Below are positions 18,976 to 28,600 of a DNA stretch of 47,737 nucleotides, one piece after another. Position 1 is the first letter of the stretch; each line of letters opens with the position of its first letter. Source of the DNA: an uncultured Bacteroidota bacterium (GTDB lineage: Bacteria > Bacteroidota > Bacteroidia > Flavobacteriales > Flavobacteriaceae); NCBI GenBank assembly GCA_902554655.1, contig CACDPE010000007.1, forward strand, positions 1-47,737, read 5' to 3'. The position numbers were made by a program, and so were the translations under genes. Under the pieces are notes generated by a model. The model was not told the DNA's origin and did not search any database. It worked only from the letters and a program-made list of their open reading frames with translations.

Positions 18976-19929
18976 ATGAGAAAAGTATTTTTACTTTTTT
19001 TTATAATTTCTCTTAATAGTCAAAATAAAGATTTTAATAACTATAATCAAAAAATAGCAGGTAGTGATTATGGATTGGAAATGGTTGCTATTCCTGCAGG
19101 TACTTTCGACATGGGGAGCCCAAATTTTGAAAGAAATAGACTAGCGGATGAAGGTCCAGTTCATAAAGTTAAAATAGATTCATTTTGGATTGGAAAGTTT
19201 GAAATAACTTGGGATATTTTTGAACTATTCATGCTAAGAGAACTGGATTCAAAAAAAGTGTTAGAAGCATCGGAAGTTAAAATTGATGTAGATGGAATTT
19301 CTGGAGCAACAACACCTTATGTTGATATGACTTTTGGTATGGGTTCCGATGGATATCCTGCAATTTCTATGACTCAACTGTCCGCATCTAAATTTTGCGA
19401 ATGGTTATCTGCTATGACAGGTAACTATTACAGATTACCAACCGAAGCTGAATGGGAATATGCATGCAGAGCTGGTTCTAAAACAGCTTATCATTTTGGA
19501 GATAGTTCTGAAAATCTGGCTGATTATGCATGGTATGAATCAAATAGTGAGGGAAAATACCACAAGGTTGGACAAAAAAAGCCAAATGATTGGGGTCTTC
19601 ATGATATGCATGGAAATGTAGCTGAATGGACACTTGATCAATACAACCCCAAAAATTATTATAATTATGTTGGAAAAACAACATCAAATCCAATGAATAT
19701 TGCAACCAAAGTTTACCCTAGAGTTGTTAGAGGTGGATCTTGGATGAACCCTGATTACAGGTTAAGAAGTTCATCAAGATTACCCTCAAATAAAAGTTGG
19801 AAAAAACAAGATCCGCAAATTCCAAAAAGTCGATGGTGGCACACAGATGCTCAATTTTTAGGATTTCGAATTGTCAGACCATATACAACACCTTCTAACA
19901 ACGAAAAAGAAAAGTTTTGGATTAAATAA
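18976..19929 (+). CDS. SUMF1/FGE-fold protein lacking the catalytic cysteines
   Basis: 317 residues with a short Sec-type signal (about 1-16). The SUMF1 fold is evident from MVAIPAGTFDMGSP (36-49), YRLPTEAEWEYACRAG (152-167), GLHDMHGNVAEW (207-218) and VVRGGSWMNPDYRLRS (250-265). At the place where true formylglycine-generating enzymes have two cysteines the sequence has Asn258 and Leu263, so it is very unlikely to make formylglycine. Such cysteine-less paralogues are often structural or other-function members. It begins 2 bases after the DUF1501 stop and may belong functionally with the DUF1553/DUF1501 pair. Its role is unknown. Confidence 0.87.
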   Translation: MRKVFLLFFIISLNSQNKDFNNYNQKIAGSDYGLEMVAIPAGTFDMGSPNFERNRLADEGPVHKVKIDSFWIGKFEITWDIFELFMLRELDSKKVLEASEVKIDVDGISGATTPYVDMTFGMGSDGYPAISMTQLSASKFCEWLSAMTGNYYRLPTEAEWEYACRAGSKTAYHFGDSSENLADYAWYESNSEGKYHKVGQKKPNDWGLHDMHGNVAEWTLDQYNPKNYYNYVGKTTSNPMNIATKVYPRVVRGGSWMNPDYRLRSSSRLPSNKSWKKQDPQIPKSRWWHTDAQFLGFRIVRPYTTPSNNEKEKFWIK

Positions 19930-19948
19930 TATTCACTAAATTAAAGGT

Positions 19949-20854
19949 ATGCTTAGACGAAATTTCATAAATAGTATTGCCGTTGGATCTTCAATAGCTG
20001 CACTACCAAATGAAAAATTTCTTCAAAGTAATCCAAAAAATAATTTCAATTTAAATTATGCTCCTCACTTCGGAATGTTCAAAAATTCTGCAGGAAAAAA
20101 TTTGATCGATCAACTAAACTTTATGGCTGATGAAGGATTTACTGCTTTTGAGGATAACAATTTAAAGAAAAGAAATATTTCTGATCAAGAAAAAATGGCT
20201 TCAACTATGGCCAAACGAAATATTAAAATGGGTGTATTTGTTGCTCATACAATTCATTGGAAAGAAGCAAATCTAGCAAGTGGTAAAAAAGAAAAAAGAA
20301 ATCAATTTTTAAAAGAAATTGAAGAATCTGTCGAGGTTGCTAAAAGAATCAATGCAAAATGGATGACAGTTGTTCCAGGACATAGAGATTTAAGGTTAAA
20401 TATTTCATATCAACAAACCAATGTTATTGACTCACTAAAATATGCATGTGATATTTTGGAACCACATGGGTTGGTAATGGTTCTTGAACCTTTAAATTTT
20501 AGAGATCATCCAGGTCTTTTTTTAACAGAAAGTCCACAAGCTTATGAAATTTGTAAAGCAGTTAATTCTAAATCATGTAAAATTTTATTTGATATATATC
20601 ATCAACAAATTCAAGAAGGTAATTTAATTCCAAATATTGATTCTTGTTGGGATGAAATTTCATATTTTCAAATTGGTGATAATCCTGGAAGAAAGGAACC
20701 AACAACTGGTGAAATTAATTATAAAAATATATTTAAATTCATACATGAAAAAGGTTTTACAGGAATCTTAGGGATGGAGCATGGAAATGCTCTTCCAGGT
20801 AAAAATGGAGAAATAAAACTAATTGAAGCCTACAAAAAAGTAGATAACTTTTAA
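19949..20854 (+). CDS. hydroxypyruvate isomerase-like TIM-barrel sugar isomerase, Tat-exported
   Basis: 301 residues. The N-terminus RRNFINSIAVGSSIAALP has a twin-arginine motif at residues 3-4. The remainder is an AP-endonuclease-2/xylose-isomerase-like barrel: MADEGFTAFEDNNL, MTVVPGHRDLRL, LEPLNFRDHPGLFL (metal-ligand Glu), FDIYHQQIQEGNL (Asp and His) and ILGMEHGNALPG. This pattern fits the Hyi/hydroxypyruvate isomerase branch, whose members interconvert small keto/aldo sugars or act on inosose-like ketosugars. Export via Tat implies a periplasmic role in concert with the next two genes. Substrate is not known. Confidence 0.85.
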   Translation: MLRRNFINSIAVGSSIAALPNEKFLQSNPKNNFNLNYAPHFGMFKNSAGKNLIDQLNFMADEGFTAFEDNNLKKRNISDQEKMASTMAKRNIKMGVFVAHTIHWKEANLASGKKEKRNQFLKEIEESVEVAKRINAKWMTVVPGHRDLRLNISYQQTNVIDSLKYACDILEPHGLVMVLEPLNFRDHPGLFLTESPQAYEICKAVNSKSCKILFDIYHQQIQEGNLIPNIDSCWDEISYFQIGDNPGRKEPTTGEINYKNIFKFIHEKGFTGILGMEHGNALPGKNGEIKLIEAYKKVDNF

Positions 20855-20864
20855 ACTTATAATT

Positions 20865-22160
20865 ATGGACAATATTAAACGAAGATCTTTTCTAAAAAAC
20901 TCATCTATACTAACGGGAAGTTTGGTTCTTCCTTCTTTCTCATTTAAAAAACAAGAACAATTTGACAAAAAACTAAAAATTTCTGTAGTTGGATGTGGTG
21001 GTAGAGGAACAGGAGCAGCAGTTCAAGCTCTGAAAGCTGATAAAAATGTTGAATTAGTAGCTCTTAGCGATGCTTTTGAGGACAGACTTGAAAGAAGTTT
21101 AAATGCAATTATTGAAGAATTTGAGGGTGAATTAGAAATTAAAGTCAAAGACAAAAATAAATTTATAGGGTTTAACAGCTACAAGAAAGCTATTGATTTG
21201 GCTGATGTTGTTATTCTGGCTTCTCCCCCAGGATTTAGACCTGAACATTTTGAATATGCAGTTAATAAGAATAAACATATTTTTATGGAAAAACCTGTTG
21301 CTACTGATGCTGCTGGGGTAAGAAAAATCTTGAATGCTGCTAAACTTGTAAAAGAAAAAAAATTAAATGTTGTTGTTGGTTTACAGAGAAGGTATCAACT
21401 AAGTTATTTAGATGTTTTTAAACAAGTTAAACGTGGGATTATTGGAAAAATTATCTCTGGGACAGTTAGATGGAATAGTAGTGGAGTTTGGGTAAATAAA
21501 AGGAAACCTGGGCAATCTGAACTAGAGTATCAAATGAGAAATTGGTACTATTTTAATTGGATTTGTGGCGACCATATTGTTGAACAACACATTCATAATT
21601 TAGATGTAGCAAACTGGTTTCTTGGTGAACATCCTGTTACTGCTCAAGGCATGGGAGGAAGGGAAGTTAGAAAAGGTATTGATCATGGTGAAATTTTTGA
21701 TCATCATTATGTTGAGTTTAAATATCCATCTGGAGCTGTGATTCACAGCCAATGTAGACACCAGCCAGGAACTGTAAGAAATGTTAACGAATTACTGATT
21801 GGGACAAAAGGTGTTGTTAATTTAAGTGGTAATGGTGTTGTAAAAATAAATGATCACAATGGAAACCTGTTACATAAATATGATCCAAAAAATGACCTAA
21901 GTCCATATCAAATTGAACACAATAAATTATTTAAGTCTATAAGATCTAAAGGGCAAATTGATGATACTGAAATTGGTGCGATTGCAACTATGACAGCAAT
22001 AATGGGAAGAATGGCAACCTACTCGGGTAAATTAATCGAATGGGAAAAAGCACTAAATGCTGATCAAAAATTAGTGCCTGAAAATATAGACTGGGATAGT
22101 AAACCACCTGTAACACCTGATAAAAATGGTTACTATAAAATTCCTGTTCCAGGAAAATAA
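20865..22160 (+). CDS. Gfo/Idh/MocA family oxidoreductase, Tat-exported
   Basis: 431 residues. KRRSFLKNSS (5-14) is a twin-arginine signal. The Rossmann fold begins around residue 38 with ISVVGCGGRGTGAA, continues with DVVILASPPGFRPEHFEYA and the family motif FMEKPVATD. GDHIVEQHIHNLDVANW is the substrate-site His-containing segment. Members use tightly bound NAD(P) to oxidise or epimerise sugars; Tat export of a folded, cofactor-loaded protein is typical for periplasmic forms. It lies 10 bases after the isomerase and 11 bases before a GH109-like relative, suggesting a redox chain on one sugar. Confidence 0.9.
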   Translation: MDNIKRRSFLKNSSILTGSLVLPSFSFKKQEQFDKKLKISVVGCGGRGTGAAVQALKADKNVELVALSDAFEDRLERSLNAIIEEFEGELEIKVKDKNKFIGFNSYKKAIDLADVVILASPPGFRPEHFEYAVNKNKHIFMEKPVATDAAGVRKILNAAKLVKEKKLNVVVGLQRRYQLSYLDVFKQVKRGIIGKIISGTVRWNSSGVWVNKRKPGQSELEYQMRNWYYFNWICGDHIVEQHIHNLDVANWFLGEHPVTAQGMGGREVRKGIDHGEIFDHHYVEFKYPSGAVIHSQCRHQPGTVRNVNELLIGTKGVVNLSGNGVVKINDHNGNLLHKYDPKNDLSPYQIEHNKLFKSIRSKGQIDDTEIGAIATMTAIMGRMATYSGKLIEWEKALNADQKLVPENIDWDSKPPVTPDKNGYYKIPVPGK

Positions 22161-22171
22161 TTCTAGATAAA

Positions 22172-23551
22172 ATGAAGAATTATAATAGAAGAAGTTTTTT
22201 ACAAACCTCTACTCTTGGTGCAATCGCAACATCTTCTTTAAGTATAAACTGTCAAAAAAATTTAAACTCTAAAAGGTTGGGTTCATACATGGGAGGCTAT
22301 GCAGACAAACCGAATAAGAATATTCGAGCAGCATTTATTGGTATAAATAGAGGAAGTACACATTTAAAAAACTTTGCAAATTTACCTGGAACTGAGATTG
22401 TAGCTTTATGTGATTTATATGAAGATATTGTGTTAAGAGAATTAAAAAAACTTAAATTATACAAGGCTAATTTTAAAAATGTTAAAACATATTGGGGAAA
22501 TAAAAACCAATGGAAAATAATGCTAAAAGAAGTTAGGCCCGATGTAGTATTTATAAGTACAAATTGGAGAAACCATGCTCCGATGGCAATCCAATGTATG
22601 AAAGAGGGAGCACATGCTTTTTCTGAGGTTCCACTTGGTGTAAATATGGAGGAGCTCTGGGAAATTATTAATACATCTGAAAAAACACAAAAACATTGTA
22701 TGATGATGGAAAATGTAAATTATGGAAGAGATGAATTGATGTTTTTAAATATTTGTAGAAAAGGTCATATTGGTGAATTGTTACATGCTGAAGCTGCATA
22801 TATTCATGAACTAAGATGGCAAATGTTTAATACTGACAGAGGAACTGGCAATTGGAGAACTTTACACTACGCAGAAAGTAAAGGCAATTTATATCCAACT
22901 CATGGTTTAGGTCCAGTAGCTCAGTATATGAACTTAGGAAGAAATGATGATAATTTTAAACACCTGGTATCATTATCATCTCCAGCCATTGGCAGAAATA
23001 ATTTTGCTAAAGAGAATTTTGATAAAAGCCATAAGTGGAATAATATGGATTTTTCAAATGGAGATATAAATACATCCATAATTAAAACTCATTTAGGAAG
23101 AACTGTAATGGTTCAGTGGGATGAAACTAGCCCGAGACCTTACTCTAGGTTAAATTTAATACAAGGAACTAAAGGAACTTTAGCAGGTTTTCCTACTCGT
23201 GCAGCATTTGAAAATGGTTATAAAGACTTGACAAAAGACCATCATTCATGGATTGAAGGAGAAAAATTAGAAATGCTCTATCAGGAATATGATCACCCCC
23301 TTTATAAAAGATTAAATAATAAAACTAAAAAATCTGGACATGGAGGAATGGACGGTATTATGATGTTTAGAATAGTTGAATGTCTTAGAAACGGTGACCC
23401 TCTTGATCAGAATGTATATGAAGGATGTTTTTGGAGTGCTGTTACTCCGCTTAGCGCACGCTCAATTGAAAGAGATGGTGCTCCACAGGCTTTTCCAGAC
23501 TTTACTAGAGGTGATTGGAAAAATACAAAAGCTCTGGAAATAATTTCTTGA
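22172..23551 (+). CDS. GH109-like (Gfo/Idh/MocA) glycosidase, Tat-exported
   Basis: 459 residues with Tat motif NRRSFLQTS (5-13). The Rossmann part starts with IRAAFIGINRGSTHLKNF and is followed by GTEIVALCDLYED. From the middle on, the protein resembles GH109 alpha-N-acetylgalactosaminidases rather than plain dehydrogenases: MMMENVNYGRDELMFLNI, RKGHIGELLHAEAAYIHELR, LYPTHGLGPVAQYMNLGR and FKHLVSLSSPA. GH109 enzymes cleave alpha-GalNAc linkages by an NAD-dependent oxidation-elimination-reduction mechanism and are commonly Tat-exported. It is the last gene of the plus-strand operon. Family placement is strong; the exact linkage cleaved is an inference. Confidence 0.85.
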   Translation: MKNYNRRSFLQTSTLGAIATSSLSINCQKNLNSKRLGSYMGGYADKPNKNIRAAFIGINRGSTHLKNFANLPGTEIVALCDLYEDIVLRELKKLKLYKANFKNVKTYWGNKNQWKIMLKEVRPDVVFISTNWRNHAPMAIQCMKEGAHAFSEVPLGVNMEELWEIINTSEKTQKHCMMMENVNYGRDELMFLNICRKGHIGELLHAEAAYIHELRWQMFNTDRGTGNWRTLHYAESKGNLYPTHGLGPVAQYMNLGRNDDNFKHLVSLSSPAIGRNNFAKENFDKSHKWNNMDFSNGDINTSIIKTHLGRTVMVQWDETSPRPYSRLNLIQGTKGTLAGFPTRAAFENGYKDLTKDHHSWIEGEKLEMLYQEYDHPLYKRLNNKTKKSGHGGMDGIMMFRIVECLRNGDPLDQNVYEGCFWSAVTPLSARSIERDGAPQAFPDFTRGDWKNTKALEIIS

Positions 23552-23562
23552 AAAATAAAAAA

Positions 23563-23680
23563 GCTCCCCTATTGGAAAGCTTCTCATTGGTTTCTACAAA
23601 CCTCTTGGAATCAACCAAGAATACACAACACTTCAAATATACCATTATTTCTCAAATAGTGTTAATTTATTGACAGTCAT
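23563..23680. other. intergenic region with serial small inverted repeats
   Basis: The 145-base gap between convergent genes contains, in order, AAGCT/AGCTT around CCCCTATTGGAA, GGTTT-CTAC-AAACC, CTTGG-AATCAA-CCAAG and the imperfect ATTATTT/AAATAGT. No single one is a good terminator with a U-tract. Together they may fold into a structured transcript end for the GH109 operon or the facing sulfatase gene. Confidence 0.4.
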
Positions 23681-23696
23681 TGATTTTTAATAATTA

Positions 23697-25127
23697 TTAT
23701 TTTTCAAAAAGAACAGAAAAAGGTTCTCTTTTTATGTACCAAGAATATTCTTTTCTTTTATTCCATTTTTCAAAAAAAGGAAAGTATTTCTCTTGATCTC
23801 TCCATTGTAATGGCTCAACTATTTTCTTTTTTTTAATATCAACTTCAACGGTTTTATTCCATTCTAAAAATTCATCTTTCATTTCTTCAAATAAAGCAGT
23901 ATTATTTTTTGAAATATCATTAGATTCAGTTGGATCATTTAATAAATCATATAACTCAAATTCATAATCTTTAATATTTCGAGCTATCAGCTTTATATTG
24001 TTATGAATTAATGCTCCTCTGTTATCAAAACGAAAAGGGATTTTTGATGATCTAATCTCCTTCTTAGAATTAAAAATATCAAATATACTCTCTCCATCAT
24101 AATTTTTTAATGATTGCTTATCGTTTAATCCGACTATTTCCATAATAGTTGGAAACATATCCATTGTAGAAACCGGATATTTACTAATCTGTGGTTTAAT
24201 TAATTTGGGCCACTCAATTATAGCTGGAACTCTCAAACCACCTTCCCACATTGTATTTTTAAATCCTTTTAATCCACCAACAGTTGAAGGCACAATTCTA
24301 TTTAAACCTCCATTATCACTGCAGTACCAAATAATTGTATTTTCCTTAACTCCAATTTCATCAATAGTTTTTCTTAATATTCCTAAAGATCTGTCAAATG
24401 CAACAATTTCACCATAATGTTCTCTACTCTCTATATTTAATTTTTCAAATCCTACCTTATCAATATCACTAGACTCAAATGGATTATGTGGTGATCCATC
24501 CCAAATCACAGTAAAAAAAGGTTTACTCTCCTCTACACTTTTTTTAATAAATTTTAAAGCTTCGTTAACTATAATCATGGAAGAACTTCCATTAAACTCT
24601 TTAAAAATTCCATTATCACTCAATATAGGATTAGTATCAAAAAAATTTGATGAACTTAGCCACCTATCAAATCCATAATATCCTGGGTTATATTCGTCGT
24701 CTTTAAAAATTGGGGCACCTGGACCTCTAACTCCATTTAAGTGCCATTTCCCAAAATGACCAGTTGAATATCCAATTTTTTTTAATTCTTGCGCTATAGT
24801 TTTTTCATTCTTGTCAAGTGGATAACCATGATAAAAAACACCAACTCTATCATTATTTTTTCCTGTTAAAACACTTGCTCTAGTAGGAGAACATTGAGGA
24901 GCACCTGCATAGAATCTATCCAGGCGTAACCCATTAGCTGCCATCATATCAAGATTAGGTGTTTGCAATATAGGATGATTGTAATAGCTAGTTTGACCCC
25001 AGCCTTGATCATCTGTCATTACCAGAATTATGTTTGGTAATTTTTTTTTATCGTTTTCTATGCAAGAGAAAAACAAAAAAAATAAAAAAATTATTGTACG
25101 AGTTTTGATTGCGCTAATTTTTAACAA
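23697..25127 (-). CDS. sulfatase lipoprotein (S1 family)
   Basis: 476 residues. A phenylalanine-rich signal ends in FFSC (lipobox Cys22). TDDQGWGQTSY (38-48) holds the metal-binding Asp pair, CSPTR (79-83) is the formylglycine signature, and WYCSDNGGLNR plus the C-terminal LYDLLNDPTESNDIS are further family marks. It differs clearly from the sulfatase at 6775-8295 and probably attacks another sulfate position. The gene is convergent with the GH109 operon and is the last accessory gene before the tRNA-Asp/trxA/dnaE block. Maturation by the FGE at 10674-11717 is expected. Confidence 0.92.
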   Translation of the reverse strand: MLKISAIKTRTIIFLFFLFFSCIENDKKKLPNIILVMTDDQGWGQTSYYNHPILQTPNLDMMAANGLRLDRFYAGAPQCSPTRASVLTGKNNDRVGVFYHGYPLDKNEKTIAQELKKIGYSTGHFGKWHLNGVRGPGAPIFKDDEYNPGYYGFDRWLSSSNFFDTNPILSDNGIFKEFNGSSSMIIVNEALKFIKKSVEESKPFFTVIWDGSPHNPFESSDIDKVGFEKLNIESREHYGEIVAFDRSLGILRKTIDEIGVKENTIIWYCSDNGGLNRIVPSTVGGLKGFKNTMWEGGLRVPAIIEWPKLIKPQISKYPVSTMDMFPTIMEIVGLNDKQSLKNYDGESIFDIFNSKKEIRSSKIPFRFDNRGALIHNNIKLIARNIKDYEFELYDLLNDPTESNDISKNNTALFEEMKDEFLEWNKTVEVDIKKKKIVEPLQWRDQEKYFPFFEKWNKRKEYSWYIKREPFSVLFEK

Positions 25128-25150
25128 TATAGTATTTTAAATATCAACCA

Positions 25151-25177
25151 AAAAAAACCCTTGAAAATCAAGGGTTT
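25151..25177 (-). terminator. Rho-independent terminator after tRNA-Asp
   Basis: AAACCCTTG and CAAGGGTTT form a 9-bp stem with a 5-base loop. On the minus strand this hairpin runs into a run of T, as expected for a terminator of the dnaE-trxA-tRNA-Asp transcript. Confidence 0.88.
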
Positions 25178-25185
25178 ATGATGGG

Positions 25186-25259
25186 CGGTCTGGACGGGAC
25201 TCGAACCCGCGACCCCATGCGTGACAGGCATGTATTCTAACCAACTGAACTACCAGACC
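25186..25259 (-). tRNA. tRNA-Asp (GUC)
   Basis: On the minus strand the 74-base sequence has the acceptor pair GGTCTGG/CCAGACC, a D-arm with AGTTCAGTTGGTTAGAA, anticodon loop CTGTCAC (anticodon GTC), and the T-arm GCGGGTTCGAGTCCCGT. The discriminator is G and CCA is not encoded. It lies 34 bases downstream of trxA on the same strand and just ahead of a terminator. Confidence 0.97.
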
Positions 25260-25293
25260 GAATTAGATGTGCAAATATACACTAAATGATAAA

Positions 25294-25611
25294 CTATAAA
25301 AGAGCATCAATATAATCAGCGTAAACATTTTTCTGAGAAACGCCTACTTGCCTATTCACTAACTCTCCATCTTTAAAAATTAATACCGTAGGAATATTTC
25401 TTACTCCAAATTGAGCAGCAAATTTTTGATTAGTATCAACATCTACTTTTCCAATAACAGCTTTTCCGTCATAATCTGAACTTAATTCTTCAATGATTGG
25501 ACCCAACATTCTACATGGACCACACCATTCAGCCCAAAAATCTACTAAGACGGGTTGAGAGGACTTTAAAACAACCTCTTCAAAATTTGCATCTGTAATT
25601 TCTAATGCCAT
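25294..25611 (-). CDS. trxA: thioredoxin
   Basis: 105 residues, the normal thioredoxin length. The redox site WCGPC has Cys30 and Cys33, preceded by VLVDFWAE, and the cis-proline segment NIPTVLIFKDGE is intact. It reduces protein disulfides in the cytoplasm. It follows dnaE with a 36-base gap on the same strand, an arrangement seen in flavobacteria, and is probably cotranscribed with dnaE and tRNA-Asp. Confidence 0.97.
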   Translation of the reverse strand: MALEITDANFEEVVLKSSQPVLVDFWAEWCGPCRMLGPIIEELSSDYDGKAVIGKVDVDTNQKFAAQFGVRNIPTVLIFKDGELVNRQVGVSQKNVYADYIDALL

Positions 25612-25647
25612 AATTAATTTTTTGCCAAAAATATGAATAATAATAAA

Positions 25648-28600
25648 CTAATTTAATCTAAAGTCTAATTTTTTTTCCTTTAAACTCTTTAATAGTAGTT
25701 CATTGATTTTTACCTTATATTTTGTTGAATTTAAATTTAATTTTAAGCCATCACCATTGCCAAAAACATTAAAAACCAACTCTTGATCACCTTTGTTATT
25801 TTTTATTAAATCTTTAAAAAATTTAACATGTTCATCTTCAATAAGATCAATTTCAAGCTTTACTGATATTCGTTTAGCATTATTAGATAAACTATCCTGA
25901 AGTTGTTGAAAATTTAAAAATTGTATTCTTGGATCTCCAATACGACCTGAGTCAGCATCTTTCCAACCTTCCTTAATGAACATCTTAATAAACACAAAAT
26001 TATTTTCGTAAAGAAAATGTTTGAACCTTAAATATTCCTCTCCAAAAATTCTAAGTTCCTGTGATTCATAATAGTCTTCAACTATAAATGTTGCCCATCC
26101 TTTTCCATTTTTGGAAACCCTATGTTGAACTTCACCAATTATTCCTCCAAACCTTACTTCTCTATCAACTAAAGGCCTTAAATCCCTTAGATTAGACAAT
26201 TGTATATTGGATAAAAATTTGATTGTATCTGTATAATCATCTAATGGATGACCTGAGATATAAATTCCAACAACATCTTTTTCCTTTTTTAACTGTTCAA
26301 GCTTAGACCATTTATCACATGTTGGAAATTCTGGCTCGACAATTTGAACTTCATCAGAATCTCCAAATAAACTTACTTGCGATGAATTTTGTTTTTCTTG
26401 AAATTTAGAACCAAATCTTATTGCTTTTTCAATAAATGTTTGTCCATCTGTGTTTTCAAAAAAATATTGAGCTCTGTGTGAAGATGAATCAATTGAATCG
26501 AAAGCACCAGCTAAAACCAAGCTATCAAAAGCCTTCTTATTAGCAGATCTTAAGTCTACTCGTTTAGAAAAATCAAATATTGAATTGTATTTACCTTGTT
26601 CTCTAGATTCAATGATTGCAGATACAGCACTTCTTCCAACTCCCTTAACAGCACCCATACCAAACCTAATTGCATTATTTTCATTTACAGTAAACTTGTA
26701 GAATGATTCATTTACATCAGGTCCCAAAACATTAATTGACATATGCTTACACTCTTCCATGAAAAAACTAACCTGCTTAATATCATTCATATTATTTGAA
26801 AGAACAGCAGCCATATATTCTGCAGGGTAATGGGCTTTTAAGTATGCAGTTTGATATGCAATTAAAGCATAACATGTAGAGTGAGATTTATTAAAAGCAT
26901 ATGACGCAAAAGCTTCCCAGTCTTTCCAAATTTTTTCCAAAATATCTTCTTCGTAACCATTTTTAACCCCACCATCAATAAATTTAGGTTTTAATTTTTC
27001 CAGTAAAGAAAATATTTTTTTACCCATTGCTTTTCTTAATAAGTCTGCATCACCTTTAGAAAAATCTGCTAGTTTTTGAGACAGTTGCATAACTTGCTCT
27101 TGATAAACAGTAATTCCATAGGTTTCTTTTAAATACTCTTCCATTTGAGGAATATCATAAGTGATTTTCTCAAGATCATTCTTTCTTCTAACAAATGATG
27201 GAATATATTCAAGAGGACCTGGTCTATATAAAGCATTCATTGCAATTAAATCCTCAAATACAGTTGGCTTCAAATCCCTTAAATACTTTTGCATTCCTGA
27301 ACTTTCATACTGAAAAATACCCACAGTATCTCCTCTTTGAAATAATTCATATGTCTTATTATCGTTTAATGGGATTGAGTCAATATCAATGTCCTTATTG
27401 TGTATATATTTAACTAATTTGATAGTATCCTTAATTAAGGATAATGTTTTCAATCCTAAAAAATCCATTTTTAAAAGCCCAGCACTTTCAACAACAGAAT
27501 TATCATATTGTGTTACTGATAATTGAGAATCTTTAGCTGTAGCAATAGGAACAAAATTTGTAATATCATCAGGTGTGATAATAACTCCACATGCATGTAC
27601 TCCAACGTTTCTTAAACTACCTTCAATGACTCTTGCTTGATTAATAGTTTCTGCTTGTAAATCATCCCCATCTGAAAGCTTTTTTAGTTCCATTGCATTG
27701 GAATAATCATCTGATCTTAATTCAGAATTTAATTTTTTATCATCCTTATTAAATATATCAGAAAGCTTTACTGTGTTAGGTACTAATTTTGCCAAAAAAT
27801 CAGCATCTGACAGAGACAAATCTAAAACTCTTGCAGTATCTCTTAAAGATGATTTAGCTGCCATTTTTCCATAAGTAATTATTTGAGCAACCTGTTTTGA
27901 GCCATATTTTTCAATAACATAATCAATTACTTTTGATCTTCCCTCATCATCAAAATCAATATCAATATCAGGCATACTAACTCTATCAGGATTTAAAAAT
28001 CTTTCAAAAAGTAAGTCGTACTTTATTGGATCAATCTTTGTTATTTCTAAACAATAAGCAACAACAGAACCAGCAACAGATCCTCTTCCAGGTCCAACCG
28101 AAACATTCATTTTCCTGGCAGCACTTATTAAATCTTGAACGATTAAAAAATATCCAGGATAGCCAGAATTTCTTATAACTTCTAATTCAAAATCAATTCT
28201 ATCGGCCAAATCTTTATTGATTTCGCCGTATATGCGCTTAGCTCCTTCATTAGTTAAGTACCTTAAATATTCATTTTCAACATCATCATTTGTAGATTTA
28301 AAATCTTCAGGGATTTCAAATTTTGGTAATAAAACTTCTCTTTGTAAATCAAAGTTTTCAATCTTTTCAACTAACTGGGTTATGTTAGAAATTGATTCAG
28401 GAATATCCTGAAAAAGCTGAACCATGTCGCTTGGTGATTTGAAATAATACTCTTGATTTTTTAAACCATATCTAAAATTTCTTCCCTTTCCAATTGGAGT
28501 TGATTGTTTTTCGCCATCCTTAACACATAATAGAATGTCATGTGCATTTGCATCTTCTTTATTTATATAATGTGTGTTATTTGTAGCTATTAATTTAACA

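Noticed and set aside
11805-23551. Recent transfer of the DUF1553/DUF1501/GH109 block from Planctomycetes
   Set aside because: The families are common in Planctomycetes, but base composition, tight spacing and A-rich codon use look like the surrounding flavobacterial genes, and no integrase, transposase or direct repeats flank the block.
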